NCBI GenBank assembly: GCA_029263395.1
Contig: JAJCXO010000196.1
Location: 1-50,956, forward strand
Direction of reading: 5' to 3'
Source: Acidobacteriota bacterium
GTDB taxonomy: Bacteria; Acidobacteriota; Thermoanaerobaculia; Multivoradales; J023
Length of the DNA: 50,956 bases
Positions 8,266 through 16,700 of this stretch are shown piece after piece. How positions within the stretch are numbered: the first letter of the stretch is position 1; each line of letters begins with the position of its first letter. Made by a program: the position numbers and the translations under genes. The notes beneath the pieces are model-generated. The model was not told the DNA's origin. It saw nothing but the letters and a program-made list of their open reading frames with translations, and ran no database searches.

Positions 8266-8727
8266 TCAGCGGATGAAGCGAATGATGAACGGATAACGGA
8301 AACGTTCTCCTTCGCTCGCCTTGATCGTCGCCATCACCACCAGGATTAGCTCGCCGATGATGAGGATCGGCAGCAGCACAAAGCCGATCACCACGAAACA
8401 CAGAATCAACGACACGAAAAAGAGAATCGTACAGTTTATCTGGAAGTTCAGGGATTCTTTACCCTGATCGTCGGCCAGGGGCCACTCCTCACGTTTGAGC
8501 AGCCACATCAGCAGTGGGCCGATGATGTTGCCAAACGGGATGACAAAACCCGACAACGCAATCAAGTGGCTGAACATCGCCCAGTTCCGTTGCTCACGGC
8601 TGTCCGGGTCGAGAGCCGACGGGGGGCGCACCGTGGGCGTTAGAGGTGGCGGTTCAGGCATGGCGTCGCTAGGGTCAGGAACGGGAGCGTCAGGAACGGG
8701 AGCGTCGGGCACAGCGGTGTCAGTCAT
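8266..8727 (-). CDS. DUF4870-domain small membrane protein
   Basis: 153 residues. A Pro/Asp-rich N-terminus with VPDAP repeats precedes REQRNWAMFSHLIALSGF, FGNIIGPLLMWLLKREEWPLADDQGKESLNFQINCTI and two hydrophobic segments, the arrangement of the DUF4870 (Tic20-like) family. The function of the family is unknown; these are inner-membrane proteins with about three or four helices. The start is supported by AGGAGG 7 bases upstream (rightward on the plus strand). The VPDAP repeat is encoded by 15-bp tandem repeats at 8674-8703. The WYL regulator lies 41 bases upstream on the same strand, so co-transcription is possible. Confidence 0.88.
   Translation of the reverse strand: MTDTAVPDAPVPDAPVPDPSDAMPEPPPLTPTVRPPSALDPDSREQRNWAMFSHLIALSGFVIPFGNIIGPLLMWLLKREEWPLADDQGKESLNFQINCTILFFVSLILCFVVIGFVLLPILIIGELILVVMATIKASEGERFRYPFIIRFIR
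8674..8712 (-). repeat. 15-bp in-frame tandem repeat (VPDAP) in the DUF4870 gene
   Basis: Two identical units GTCAGGAACGGGAGC (8674-8688, 8689-8703) are followed by a partial copy. They encode repeated Val-Pro-Asp-Ala-Pro in the soluble N-terminus. Frame is conserved, so the copy number can change without disrupting the membrane domain. Confidence 0.8.
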
Positions 8728-8768
8728 GGCGAGTCCTCCTAAAGAAGGATACGTTTGGGCTCAGGCGC

Positions 8769-9461
8769 CTATTCGTGATCCTCGGTGGCACTGCGCACCG
8801 CGGCCAGAAAGCTTTTCAGAGAGCGTTCGGGATCTTTGGTGAAGGTGGTGCCCAGAATACGCATGTCGCGCATGCGATCCGGCCGAAAAGTGCGGAAGTC
8901 CTGGCGCAGCTCACACCAGGCCACCAGCAGCCAAACCGGGCCGTAGAAAGCCATCCCAAGGGGTTGCACCGTGCGTTCGGTCAGGGTGCCCTGGGCGTCA
9001 CAGTAGCTGAAGGTGACTTTGTGGGAATCTCGCACCGCGCCGCGCAGTCCGGAAAGATCGATCGATACCGCAACCCGGTAGCCGTCGCCGGGAGCGAATA
9101 GCGGCGTTTCTCGCACCAGATGATCTTTGCCCGCGGGCAAAACCGCCTCGACCTTTTCTAGCGCTCGTTTGGCCGCCCGCGCCAACTCTGGATCGGCCCA
9201 ACTCTGGACCACCCGGGTGCCGAACACCAACGCTTCGACCTCGTCGCGGGTGAACATCAGCGGCGGTAAGTCATACCCTCGCAACAAATAGCCCACCCCG
9301 GCTTCACCCTCAATAGGTACCCCCGAGCCCATCAGGTCGCGGATATCCCGATAGATGGTGCGTTCCGAAACTTCGAGCTCTTCCGACAGTCGGTGTGCGG
9401 TCACGACTCGGTTGCGACGCAGGATCTGAATGATCTGAAAGAGGCGGTCAGCTCGGCGCAT
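8769..9461 (-). CDS. HTH + WYL-domain transcriptional regulator (YafY/DeoR-like)
   Basis: 230 residues. The N-terminus (ADRLFQIIQILRRNRVVTAHRLSEELEVSERTIYRDIRDLMGSGVPI) is a typical HTH_11 winged-helix DNA-binding domain. The central and C-terminal part (VAVSIDLSGLRGAVRDSHKVTFSYCD, GPVWLLVAWCELRQDFRTFRPDRMRDM) matches the WYL ligand-sensing domain, though the exact W-Y-L triad is not obvious. WYL proteins sense small ligands or nucleic acids and regulate neighbours. It is divergent from the two-domain monooxygenase with an 84-base spacer holding an imperfect inverted repeat (9504-9511 / 9520-9527), so I infer that it controls that gene and itself. Start: ATG with AGAGG 7 bases upstream. Confidence 0.9.
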   Translation of the reverse strand: MRRADRLFQIIQILRRNRVVTAHRLSEELEVSERTIYRDIRDLMGSGVPIEGEAGVGYLLRGYDLPPLMFTRDEVEALVFGTRVVQSWADPELARAAKRALEKVEAVLPAGKDHLVRETPLFAPGDGYRVAVSIDLSGLRGAVRDSHKVTFSYCDAQGTLTERTVQPLGMAFYGPVWLLVAWCELRQDFRTFRPDRMRDMRILGTTFTKDPERSLKSFLAAVRSATEDHE

Positions 9462-9503
9462 GCAAGACCTCTGGGCGTTCAGGTGTTCTCACGGTGTACC
9501 ATT

Positions 9504-9527
9504 GGGTAGGTTCGATCTCACCAACCC
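9504..9527. promoter_or_regulatory. Possible operator between the WYL regulator and the monooxygenase
   Basis: GGGTAGGT (9504-9511) and ACCAACCC (9520-9527) are inverted with 7 of 8 matches in the divergent intergenic region. The position suits an autoregulator-controlled divergent promoter. This is inference from symmetry and position only. Confidence 0.35.
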
Positions 9528-9545
9528 AGGCGAAAGAAACAAACA

Positions 9546-11840
9546 ATGCATATCGTCTCGATCGGCGGCGGCCCCGCCGGGCTTTATTTCTCCATATTGA
9601 TGAAAAAGGCCCATCCAGAGGTCAACATCACCGTAGTCGAACGCAACCAGCCGGATGATACCTTCGGCTGGGGTGTCGTGTTCTCCGATGACACCTTGGG
9701 TCAATTCGAGGACGCGGATCCCGAAACCTACGGTGAGATCATCGCGCAGTTCAAGTACTGGCGTGACATCGAAACCTACTATCGTGACACTTGTACGGTC
9801 TCGACCGGCCACGGTTTTGCCGCGTTGTCGCGCAAGAAGCTGTTGCAGATCCTGATCACACGCTGTCGTGAGCTTGGAGTCGAGCTCGAATACGGGCGCG
9901 AAGTGTCGAGTCTCGAAGAGTTTGCCGACGCCGACCTGATCCTGGGTGCGGACGGCGTCAACAGCTTCGTCCGGCAAAGCCTCGCCGAGCACCTCCAGCC
10001 CGAGATCGACTGGCGTCAGTGTCGTTTCTCCTGGCTTGGCACCACCAAGCCGCTCGAGGCCTTCACGTTCATCTTCGCCGAAAGTGAGCACGGCCTGTTC
10101 CAGGTCCACGCCTATCCGTTCGAGGACGGGCTGAGCACTTGGATCGTCGAATGTCGTGAGGACGTCTGGCGTCGTGCCGGACTCGATCGCGCCACCGAAG
10201 AAGAAACCGTCGTCTTCTGTGAAACCCTGTTTGCGGACTACCTCGACGGTCATCCTCTGCTCGAGAACCGGTCGGTCTGGCGCGCCTTTCCAACCGTACG
10301 CTGCGCCACCTGGCACCACGACAACGTCGTGCTGCTGGGGGATGCTGCCCACACCGCACATTTCTCGATCGGTTCCGGCACCAAGTTGGCGATGGAAGAC
10401 GCCATCGCACTGGCCGCAGCCTTCGAGTCCCATGGCCAAATGGGTGGAGCTGGCGTAGTCGATGTGCCGACTGTTCTAGCGGCCTACGAGGACGCTCGCT
10501 GGGTTGATGTGATCAAACTTCAGAAGGCGGCACAGACCAGCCTCGAGTGGTTCGAGAACTCGGCCCGCTACATGGGTCAGCCTCCTCTCCAGCTGACCTT
10601 CAACTTGATGACTCGCTCGAAGCGCATCACCTACGAAAACCTGCAGGAGCGTGACCCCGAGCTCATCCGTGGGATCGACGAATGGTACCGTCAGGATGTC
10701 GGGGCGCCGTTGACATCAGCGGGGATTGCGCCGCCGCCCATCTTCACGCCGTTTAGCCTGCGCAACCTGGAGTTCGCCAACCGTATCGTGGTCAGTCCGA
10801 TGTGCCAATACTGCGCCACCGACGGTACGCCGGACGATTGGCATCTGGTCCATCTCGGCAGTCGCGCCATCGGCGGTGCCGGCCTGATCATCACCGAGAT
10901 GACCGACGTGCTCGCCGACGGCCGGATCACTAACGGATGCACTGGCATGTACCGTCCCGAGCACGTCGCGGCCTGGCAGCGGATCGTCGACTTTGTGCAC
11001 AATCAGTCGGCGGCCAAGATCGGCATTCAGTTGGCTCATGCCGGGCGCAAGGGCTCGGTGCGGCATCCCTGGCAAGGGGCGGATGAACCTCTGACGCCGG
11101 ACGAGGGGGCGTGGACCACTTTTGCGCCGTCAGCTCTGCCTTTCGAGCCCCACTGGCCGATCCCGAAAGCGATGAATCGGCGGGATATGGACCGGGTGCG
11201 TGACGCCTTCGTTCGTGCCACCGAGTGGGCCGAAGCGGCTGGCTTCGACCTGGTCGAAGTCCACATGGCCCACGGTTACCTGTTGTCGAGTTTCATTTCA
11301 CCGCTCACCAACCAACGCGACGATCGCTACGGCGGCAATCTAGAAAACCGGATGCGTTTCCCGCTCGAGGTGTTTGAGGCTATGCGAGCGGTGTGGCCGC
11401 AGCACAAGCCGATGTCGGTGCGGGTGTCAGCCAGTGATTGGATGAAGGACGAGACGGGTACAACCCCCGAAGACACCGTTGCGATCGCGAAAATCCTGAA
11501 GGCTGCGGGTTGCGACATCCTCGATGTGTCGTCCGGCGGAAACTCCATCGAGTCTGACGTCGGCTACGGCCGGATGTATCAAGTGCCCTTTGCCGAGAAG
11601 GTGCGCTACGAGGCCGATATGCCGGTAATGGCGGTCGGAGCGTTGTTGGGCGACGATCACTGCAACACCGTACTCGCCGCAGGCCGTGCCGATCTGACCG
11701 CGATGGCGCGGCCCCACTTGCGACACGCCTACCTAACCCTGGACGCAGCTGAGAAGCACGCCTACTTCGATCAGCCGTGGCCGGGTCAATACCAGCTCGG
11801 AAAGCCGCAACCTCCGAGACCCAAAGGTCGTCGGCGTTGA
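9546..11840 (+). CDS. Bifunctional 2-aminobenzoyl-CoA monooxygenase/reductase-type flavoenzyme (salicylyl-CoA 5-hydroxylase family)
   Basis: 764 residues, two fused flavoenzymes. Residues 1-~390 form an FAD-dependent aromatic hydroxylase: VSIGGGPAGLYFSILMK (GxGxxG), then LLGDAAHTAHFSIGSGTKLAMEDA for FAD ribityl binding. Residues ~395-750 form a YqjM-class Old Yellow Enzyme: FTPFSLRNLEFANRIVVSPMCQY, LAHAGRKGS, VEVHMAHGYLLSSFISPLTNQR, RYGGNLENR, VMAVGALLGDDH. This fusion is known from anthraniloyl-CoA monooxygenase/reductase, which hydroxylates and then reduces 2-aminobenzoyl-CoA, and from proteins annotated salicylyl-CoA 5-hydroxylase. The RidA, crotonase, SDR and acyl-CoA dehydrogenase genes nearby support the aminobenzoyl-CoA role. 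No CoA ligase is visible; it may lie left of the window. A T-rich tract (11874-11879) after the stop may help termination. Confidence 0.92.
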   Translation: MHIVSIGGGPAGLYFSILMKKAHPEVNITVVERNQPDDTFGWGVVFSDDTLGQFEDADPETYGEIIAQFKYWRDIETYYRDTCTVSTGHGFAALSRKKLLQILITRCRELGVELEYGREVSSLEEFADADLILGADGVNSFVRQSLAEHLQPEIDWRQCRFSWLGTTKPLEAFTFIFAESEHGLFQVHAYPFEDGLSTWIVECREDVWRRAGLDRATEEETVVFCETLFADYLDGHPLLENRSVWRAFPTVRCATWHHDNVVLLGDAAHTAHFSIGSGTKLAMEDAIALAAAFESHGQMGGAGVVDVPTVLAAYEDARWVDVIKLQKAAQTSLEWFENSARYMGQPPLQLTFNLMTRSKRITYENLQERDPELIRGIDEWYRQDVGAPLTSAGIAPPPIFTPFSLRNLEFANRIVVSPMCQYCATDGTPDDWHLVHLGSRAIGGAGLIITEMTDVLADGRITNGCTGMYRPEHVAAWQRIVDFVHNQSAAKIGIQLAHAGRKGSVRHPWQGADEPLTPDEGAWTTFAPSALPFEPHWPIPKAMNRRDMDRVRDAFVRATEWAEAAGFDLVEVHMAHGYLLSSFISPLTNQRDDRYGGNLENRMRFPLEVFEAMRAVWPQHKPMSVRVSASDWMKDETGTTPEDTVAIAKILKAAGCDILDVSSGGNSIESDVGYGRMYQVPFAEKVRYEADMPVMAVGALLGDDHCNTVLAAGRADLTAMARPHLRHAYLTLDAAEKHAYFDQPWPGQYQLGKPQPPRPKGRRR

Positions 11841-12464
11841 ATCGCTGGCTTACAGAGAATCCCTCTCGGTCCTCTTTTTTCTAAAGGTACTCTCCCAAAC
11901 AGACCATCGTTGTCGTGGCGATCCGCCGGATACCGGCTCGAACGAGACCGAAGCGAAGATCTGCACCCCCGTGTGAGGGGCTTATGCACGGGAGAGCGCT
12001 CAACAATCTGCGCCAGGTTGTTAGCCTGGCATTAGATTCGAGTCCGAGAGTACTGGGTGTTGAGACTCGAAGTATCAACGGATGGCTGCGTCCCTGCGAG
12101 GGTGGGGCCGGCAAGGGGATTGAGTTGGTGGGGTGACGCGAAGGTCGCATCACAATAGGCGAGAGAACGGGCGGGCATTGGAGGTTCTGGCAAGCACCAG
12201 CCCCACCCTCGCAGGGACGCAGCTGTGGCTCAAGGCAGGGTGAAGCGCCAGCGCCACCCCGGGGCCGCTGAGCGACGATCGGCGCCGACGTTGGGTAGTC
12301 CGCGGACGGTGGTTGCATAGGGCCCATGGCCCGACCAGAAGATGGCGTAAATCCAGAGTGTGTCGAGGAGACGTGGGATGGTTTTCATCAGGACCTCTCG
12401 ATAAGAAGTGAAAGAAATCGGGGTGAAGGGCGGGGCATTGGCACCCCGCCCCGGTTGGAAGAGA
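11841..12464. other. Gene-poor spacer with 24-bp inverted repeat
   Basis: About 620 bases with no convincing gene. Open frames on both strands lack RBS and family signatures and are Arg/Pro-rich. The notable content is the perfect inverted repeat described separately, smaller palindromes such as CTGGCAAGCACCAG (12188-12201) and a GC-rich stretch to 12280. It may be a decayed mobile or REP-type element, or the end of a structured transcript. Confidence 0.6.
12085..12223. repeat. Perfect 24-bp inverted repeat (91-base spacer)
   Basis: Arm 1 is 12085-12108, beginning GCTGCGTCCCTGCGAGG. Arm 2 is 12200-12223 and is its exact reverse complement. The 91-base interior contains no gene. This is the longest perfect inverted repeat that I found in the window. 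It resembles the outline of a small non-autonomous element or a REP doublet, but no target-site duplication was found by eye. Confidence 0.85.
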
Positions 12465-12818
12465 TCACTCCTTGGCGTCGTCGGTGGTTTCCTTGGTTTG
12501 GATCTGACTCACTCGGATTTTGTAGGTCAACGTGGTTTCCCCCTTCACCGCGAGGAAAGGCTCCATCAGAGCGAAAGTCTTTTCGCCGATACCCCGTACC
12601 AACATCAGATCTTCGGGCGCTTCGAACTTGCCGTTGGCCTCTCGGAACTCGACGATGCGAGCCGACAACGATGGGCCAACCCGCGGCAACAGGGCCAGTT
12701 GGGTGGCATCAGCTTCATTGATGTTGATGACTTTCTGTGGGTCGGCGGCGAACACCGGTCCGGTGAGCGAGAGGGCAGTGATCACGATGGCGGTCATTAG
12801 GGCGGTAAAGTTCTTCAT
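12465..12818 (-). CDS. Secreted helix-hairpin-helix (ComEA-like) protein
   Basis: 117 residues from the ATG at 12818, which has AGGAG 8 bases upstream; a longer upstream open frame is not needed. Seen: a signal peptide (MKNFTALMTAIVITALSLTG, cleavage likely after VFA), then ININEADATQLALLPRVGPSLSARIVEFREANG and APEDLMLVRGIGEKTFALMEPFL. These are two helix-hairpin-helix motifs as in the DNA-binding part of ComEA. It lacks the membrane anchor of classic ComEA and is predicted to be periplasmic or secreted, with a short Thr/Lys-rich tail. DNA binding in the envelope, for example during DNA uptake, is the family expectation; no other competence gene is nearby. Confidence 0.88.
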   Translation of the reverse strand: MKNFTALMTAIVITALSLTGPVFAADPQKVININEADATQLALLPRVGPSLSARIVEFREANGKFEAPEDLMLVRGIGEKTFALMEPFLAVKGETTLTYKIRVSQIQTKETTDDAKE

Positions 12819-13080
12819 GGCTTTCTCCTTGTGAATGGACTGTGTTTGAAACAATTGATGTGTTTGTTGGTTCGAACGATCCAGCCCGCGGGCTGGGTTG
12901 GCCGTTGATCGACCGGTCCTTCTTTGCTTGTCTGTCGTCGTCTTCGAGTGCCGCACCCCCTTTCTTGGGTGGTTGATGCGGAACCCTTATTACAAGCTCT
13001 TTGCCAACTCTTGGATCTGACCTAAACTGCTTCAAATAAAAGACTTGAGTCCGATATGATGAGTGGAGAAGAAGACGCCG

Positions 13081-13599
13081 ATGTCAAAAGAACTTGCGCT
13101 CGACGAGAGATCTCGAGTCGAGCGGACAAGCGATCACGGTCCCGACGGGGTCGTGACGCCGTCAAAAGATTTGGACCGATGCAAAGTTCCTTGCATCGTC
13201 CACCAGTCGATCGCGGGGCTGGCTCGCGACAGGAAGCCCAAACGCCGGCTGTGGTTCCGGCGCTCGACTTCAACCCTGCACGATCACAGGGTGATCGCGC
13301 CCGCTTTCGATCCTTCCCTGGGCTCCCATACAGCCGCCGCGCTGGTGAACGGAAAAACTTTCCTCACTCGATCGGCCACCGCGCTGCCTTTCGATTTTTC
13401 CTCAGATCCCTCTGCGGCCGCCGTATCGCCTTTGGCGAAACTCTCAGACCCCCACGCGGCCGCCGCACGGGCGAGCAGAAAAAGTTTTCTTCCTCGATCG
13501 GCGGCCGTATTGACCTTCGGCGAGTTCCCAGACCTCCGATACGGCGGCCGTATTGACCTTCGGCGAGTTTCCAGACCTCCGATACGGCGGCCGTATTAG
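13081..13599 (+). CDS. Doubtful hypothetical protein overlapping tandem repeats
   Basis: An open frame of 172 residues from an ATG preceded by GGAGAAGAAG. I recognise no family. The sequence is rich in Ser, Arg and Ala and contains imperfect internal repeats (for example SATALPFDF, SAAAVSPLA and HAAAARAS, then SAAVLTFGEF). Its 3' end runs through a 43-bp repeat whose length is not a multiple of three, so each copy is read in a different frame, which argues against a conserved protein. It could equally be a non-coding repeat region that happens to be open. Confidence 0.25.
   Translation: MSKELALDERSRVERTSDHGPDGVVTPSKDLDRCKVPCIVHQSIAGLARDRKPKRRLWFRRSTSTLHDHRVIAPAFDPSLGSHTAAALVNGKTFLTRSATALPFDFSSDPSAAAVSPLAKLSDPHAAAARASRKSFLPRSAAVLTFGEFPDLRYGGRIDLRRVSRPPIRRPY
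13501..13598. repeat. 43-bp tandem repeat with internal palindrome
   Basis: Two units (13501-13543 and 13544-13586) differ by one base and are followed by 12 bases of a third. Each junction forms ATACGGCGGCCGTAT, a 6-bp-arm palindrome. Upstream, at 13380-13500, more diverged segments with GCGGCCGCCG and TTTCCTCACTCGATCGG / TTCTTCCTCGATCGG suggest older copies. Confidence 0.85.
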
Positions 13600-13704
13600 G
13601 CTCTCAGGACGCTTTTTCCCATCGCGTAACCAAATCTCGCTGGCTGCAACACCTTCTCGCCGTCGGGATTGCGCATCGCTCGACGGGTTGTCGTCCGGGG
13701 CCGC

Positions 13705-16700
13705 CTACGGCTCGAAGCCCGGCGCCAGCATTGCAACCATGCGGTCGGGTCGTTGGATCTGCTGCTGACGCAGCCAGCGATCGGCTTTGGCGATTCTGTC
13801 GGTTCCTGCGTCGCCGGCTATGAGCTCGCCATAGCGGCGACGGGCGGCAGCAGCAAAGTGGCGCATGTCAACAGTGTCGAAGCCTTCGGCGGCCAGGCGG
13901 AGGTGGCGGATGGCGGTCTCACGATCGCCGGCCAGAAAAGCTCCGCCGCCTTCGAGCAGCTCGACCATCGGTCGGCCGTAGGGGGTTTTCTCGCGGGCGA
14001 TCCGGGCTGCGGCGTGGTGCACGATGCGCAACGTGCGCCTGCGGCCGGTGCCGGGGGTTGCCGCCGCCGCGAGTGCACAGCGGCCCTGGAGGAACAACCC
14101 TTCGATGCGGGCGTTCTGAATGCGGTGTAGGTACGATCGTTGGGCCACCGGCCACGCCTCGAGTAGGCGGTCGAGGGCGCCCTGCCCATCGCCCTCGTAG
14201 AGGTCGGCCAGCCGGCTGGCGACCATCGCATGGAAGTGGACGGCGTGAAACCCCTGCTGAGTCCAGGCAGCTAAGGCTCGCTTAGTTTCGCGTCGACAAC
14301 GTTGCACGTCATCAGCTGCCAACCAGTGGATGCCGAGGCGGGTACGCAGATTGGCGGCGGCAAGCACGTTGCCGCGCTCGTCGGCCTCGGCGAGAAGCCC
14401 CGGCAAATACTGTGCAACTTCGGCTAGTTCGCCACGCTGCATTAGGGCTGATAGACAGGTGCGGCGGACCAGGGCAACCTCCCAAATTGCTCCTGGGCAC
14501 TGCTCGGTGAAAATGACTTCGGCTTCGTCGCAATGATCGGTAGCCTTTTTCCATCGGCCGAAGCTGTAAGAGGTGAGCCCGGCGTGGAGATGGACCAGGC
14601 CACGGGCGAAGGGCGCATCAACCTCACGCGCCAGGGACTCCATCTGGCCGAGCAGCTGGGTCACGCGTTTGTGTTTGGCTAGACCAACAGTGGCGGCGTA
14701 GCTAGCTTCGAGGCCGATCGCGCGTGCTGCTCGTAAGGGCTCGCCAGCGTCCAATGCTAGACGCAGCTGGCGGGTTTGGAAGCTGGCGGCACGGGTCGAG
14801 TCGATGTGGACCAGGCTGATCGCGGCGGCATGACAGGTGTCGATCTGTACCAAGTCTTCCGGCGGGATCTGATCTTCGTTGTGATGGTCGAACGTCAGTC
14901 CGCGGAGGCGCAAGCGAAGGCGCTGCCAGAGCATCGAAAGCGTCGTCTGGAAGCGGCCCTGAGGGATGCTCAGGCCGAGGGCTTCGAAAACAGTGCGCAA
15001 CTCGTCGAGGCCTTGCTCGAAATAGCCGCTGGCGAGGTACTCTTGAGCTGCTCGGCTGCGAAAGCTGATCGCCTGGATCCCTTCCGAGCCTTCCGCGAGT
15101 TGGAGAAACGCCGCGGCGGCTTTGAACGGGCGGCCGGCATTGGCGTGGGATTCCGCCAGTTGCCGTCGCAGCTCGCGGCTCTGTTCAGGATCGAACGTAC
15201 GCAAGTCGAGGGCTCGACGATAAAACAGCGCGGCACGGTCGAAGGCAAGGGCATCGGAGGCTCGATCAGCCGCCTGCACAGCTTGCTCGGCGGCACGCTC
15301 GGTGTCCCCGCCGCTGCGGTAGTGGATGAATAGGCTCTCGGGGTCGCCGAGCTTTCGGCGGGCCAGCGCTTCAGCGACGCGCAGGTGGATCTGCTGTCGG
15401 ACCTTGGATTCGAGCTGGCTGGCGAGGGTCTCGCGGATGCGGTCGTGGTAAAGCTCGACGACTCCAGCAGAGCCGCTGGGGCGAATCAGGTGGGCCGCTT
15501 GCAGGGCGGCGATCAGGGGGCGTTCGTCACCACTGAGGCCGGCGGCTTGGAAAGCGGCGACGGCATCGATCGGTTGGCCGGCGGTGGCCAGGGTCGACAG
15601 CAGCGGTTCGGATCCTGGCGGGCAATGGCGGATGCGAGATGCCAGCATATCGGCCAACGAGACTTGGGTGTCGAGCCCGGTCTCAGCCAGCTCGGCGTCG
15701 ATACTTTTGACATAACCCACCAGTTGTTCGATCAGGAAGGGATTGCCCCGAGCCTCGTGGGCGATACTGTTGGCGAGCCGGTCGAGACCTGGCTGCTCAC
15801 CCAACATCGAGCGCGCCAGCTCGGCAGCGCCGGAGTTGTCCAAAGGACCGACCGAAAGCTCGATGCTGTCCTCGCGATCGGTCAGCGACACCAGATCTCT
15901 CAAGAAACTCTGCGAAGCGATCTCCTCGCTGCGGAAGCAGGTGATCAACAGCAGCGCTGGTGGATCGGGGGGCCGCAGGATCTCCTCCAGCAACGCTGCA
16001 CTGTCGGCGTCAGCCCACTGCAAGTCGTCGATGTAAAGCACCACGGGTCGGTGTTCGGCAATCCGCCGCAAGAGCTCCCGCAAGGCACCAAACGCCAGCC
16101 TTCGTTGGGGTAGGCGATCGATGACTCCACGCCCCTGGCGCGGATAGTCGGCGATCGACTGGACGCGGCGCAGGACCGGGAAGAGGCGCGCCAACGCCAG
16201 GATTTCACGGGGTAACAGCACCTCGATGTCATGTTGAGGGAGGCTGAGGAGATACTTACTCAAGCTGTCGACGATGCCGTCGAGTGCTTTGTAAGGCACT
16301 AGTTCCCGCAGGTAACAACGCCCGGGGAGGACCACCGCACGGGCTTCGGCAATGAGTCGGCGCAGGAAAGTGTGGGCGATGGCGGTTTTGCCCATGCCTG
16401 AGACGCCATGGATGTGGACCGAAAGCGCATGCCCTGCCACCGAGGCCAAGAAAGCCTTGTCGAGCGTCGCCAGGTGTGTCTGGCGGCCGATCAACAGCTC
16501 ACGGTCGACCGGCGCAAGACGTAGGTAGCTCTGGTCTGGGAGCGGCGCGTCTTCACCACCGAGGCAAGCCCAGATGTCGTCGCCGGCGGGCCGATTAGCG
16601 GCCTCGCAGTCCAACAGCCGGTTGCACAATTCGACCAGGTCGGTCGGAAGACCGAGAACCAGCTGGCTTGGGGTTGGAGCCACCTCGCGCAATTTGCTGT

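Larger units (their letters stand above)
12819..13704. other. Spacer with a doubtful ORF and repeats
   Basis: Nearly 900 bases between the HhH gene and the stop of the giant kinase gene. 12819-13060 shows nothing that I can name. 13081-13600 holds a doubtful plus-strand ORF and a 43-bp tandem repeat. 13600-13704 shows nothing. AT content is higher just before 13080 and falls to the usual level afterwards. Confidence 0.5.

Noticed and set aside
9489-10439. 316-codon minus-strand open frame
   Set aside because: Antisense to the FAD domain of the aminobenzoyl-CoA-type enzyme, which is certain from its motifs.
12085-12223. Complete insertion sequence
   Set aside because: The 91-base interior has no transposase and no target-site duplication was found by eye. 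At most a relic or a non-autonomous element.
11881-12327. 147-codon minus-strand frame across the inverted repeat
   Set aside because: Pro/Ser/Arg-rich, runs through both arms of the repeat and has no RBS; more likely open by chance.
13501-13598. CRISPR array
   Set aside because: Units are directly contiguous with no spacers and only two and a half copies exist. No cas gene is present in the window.
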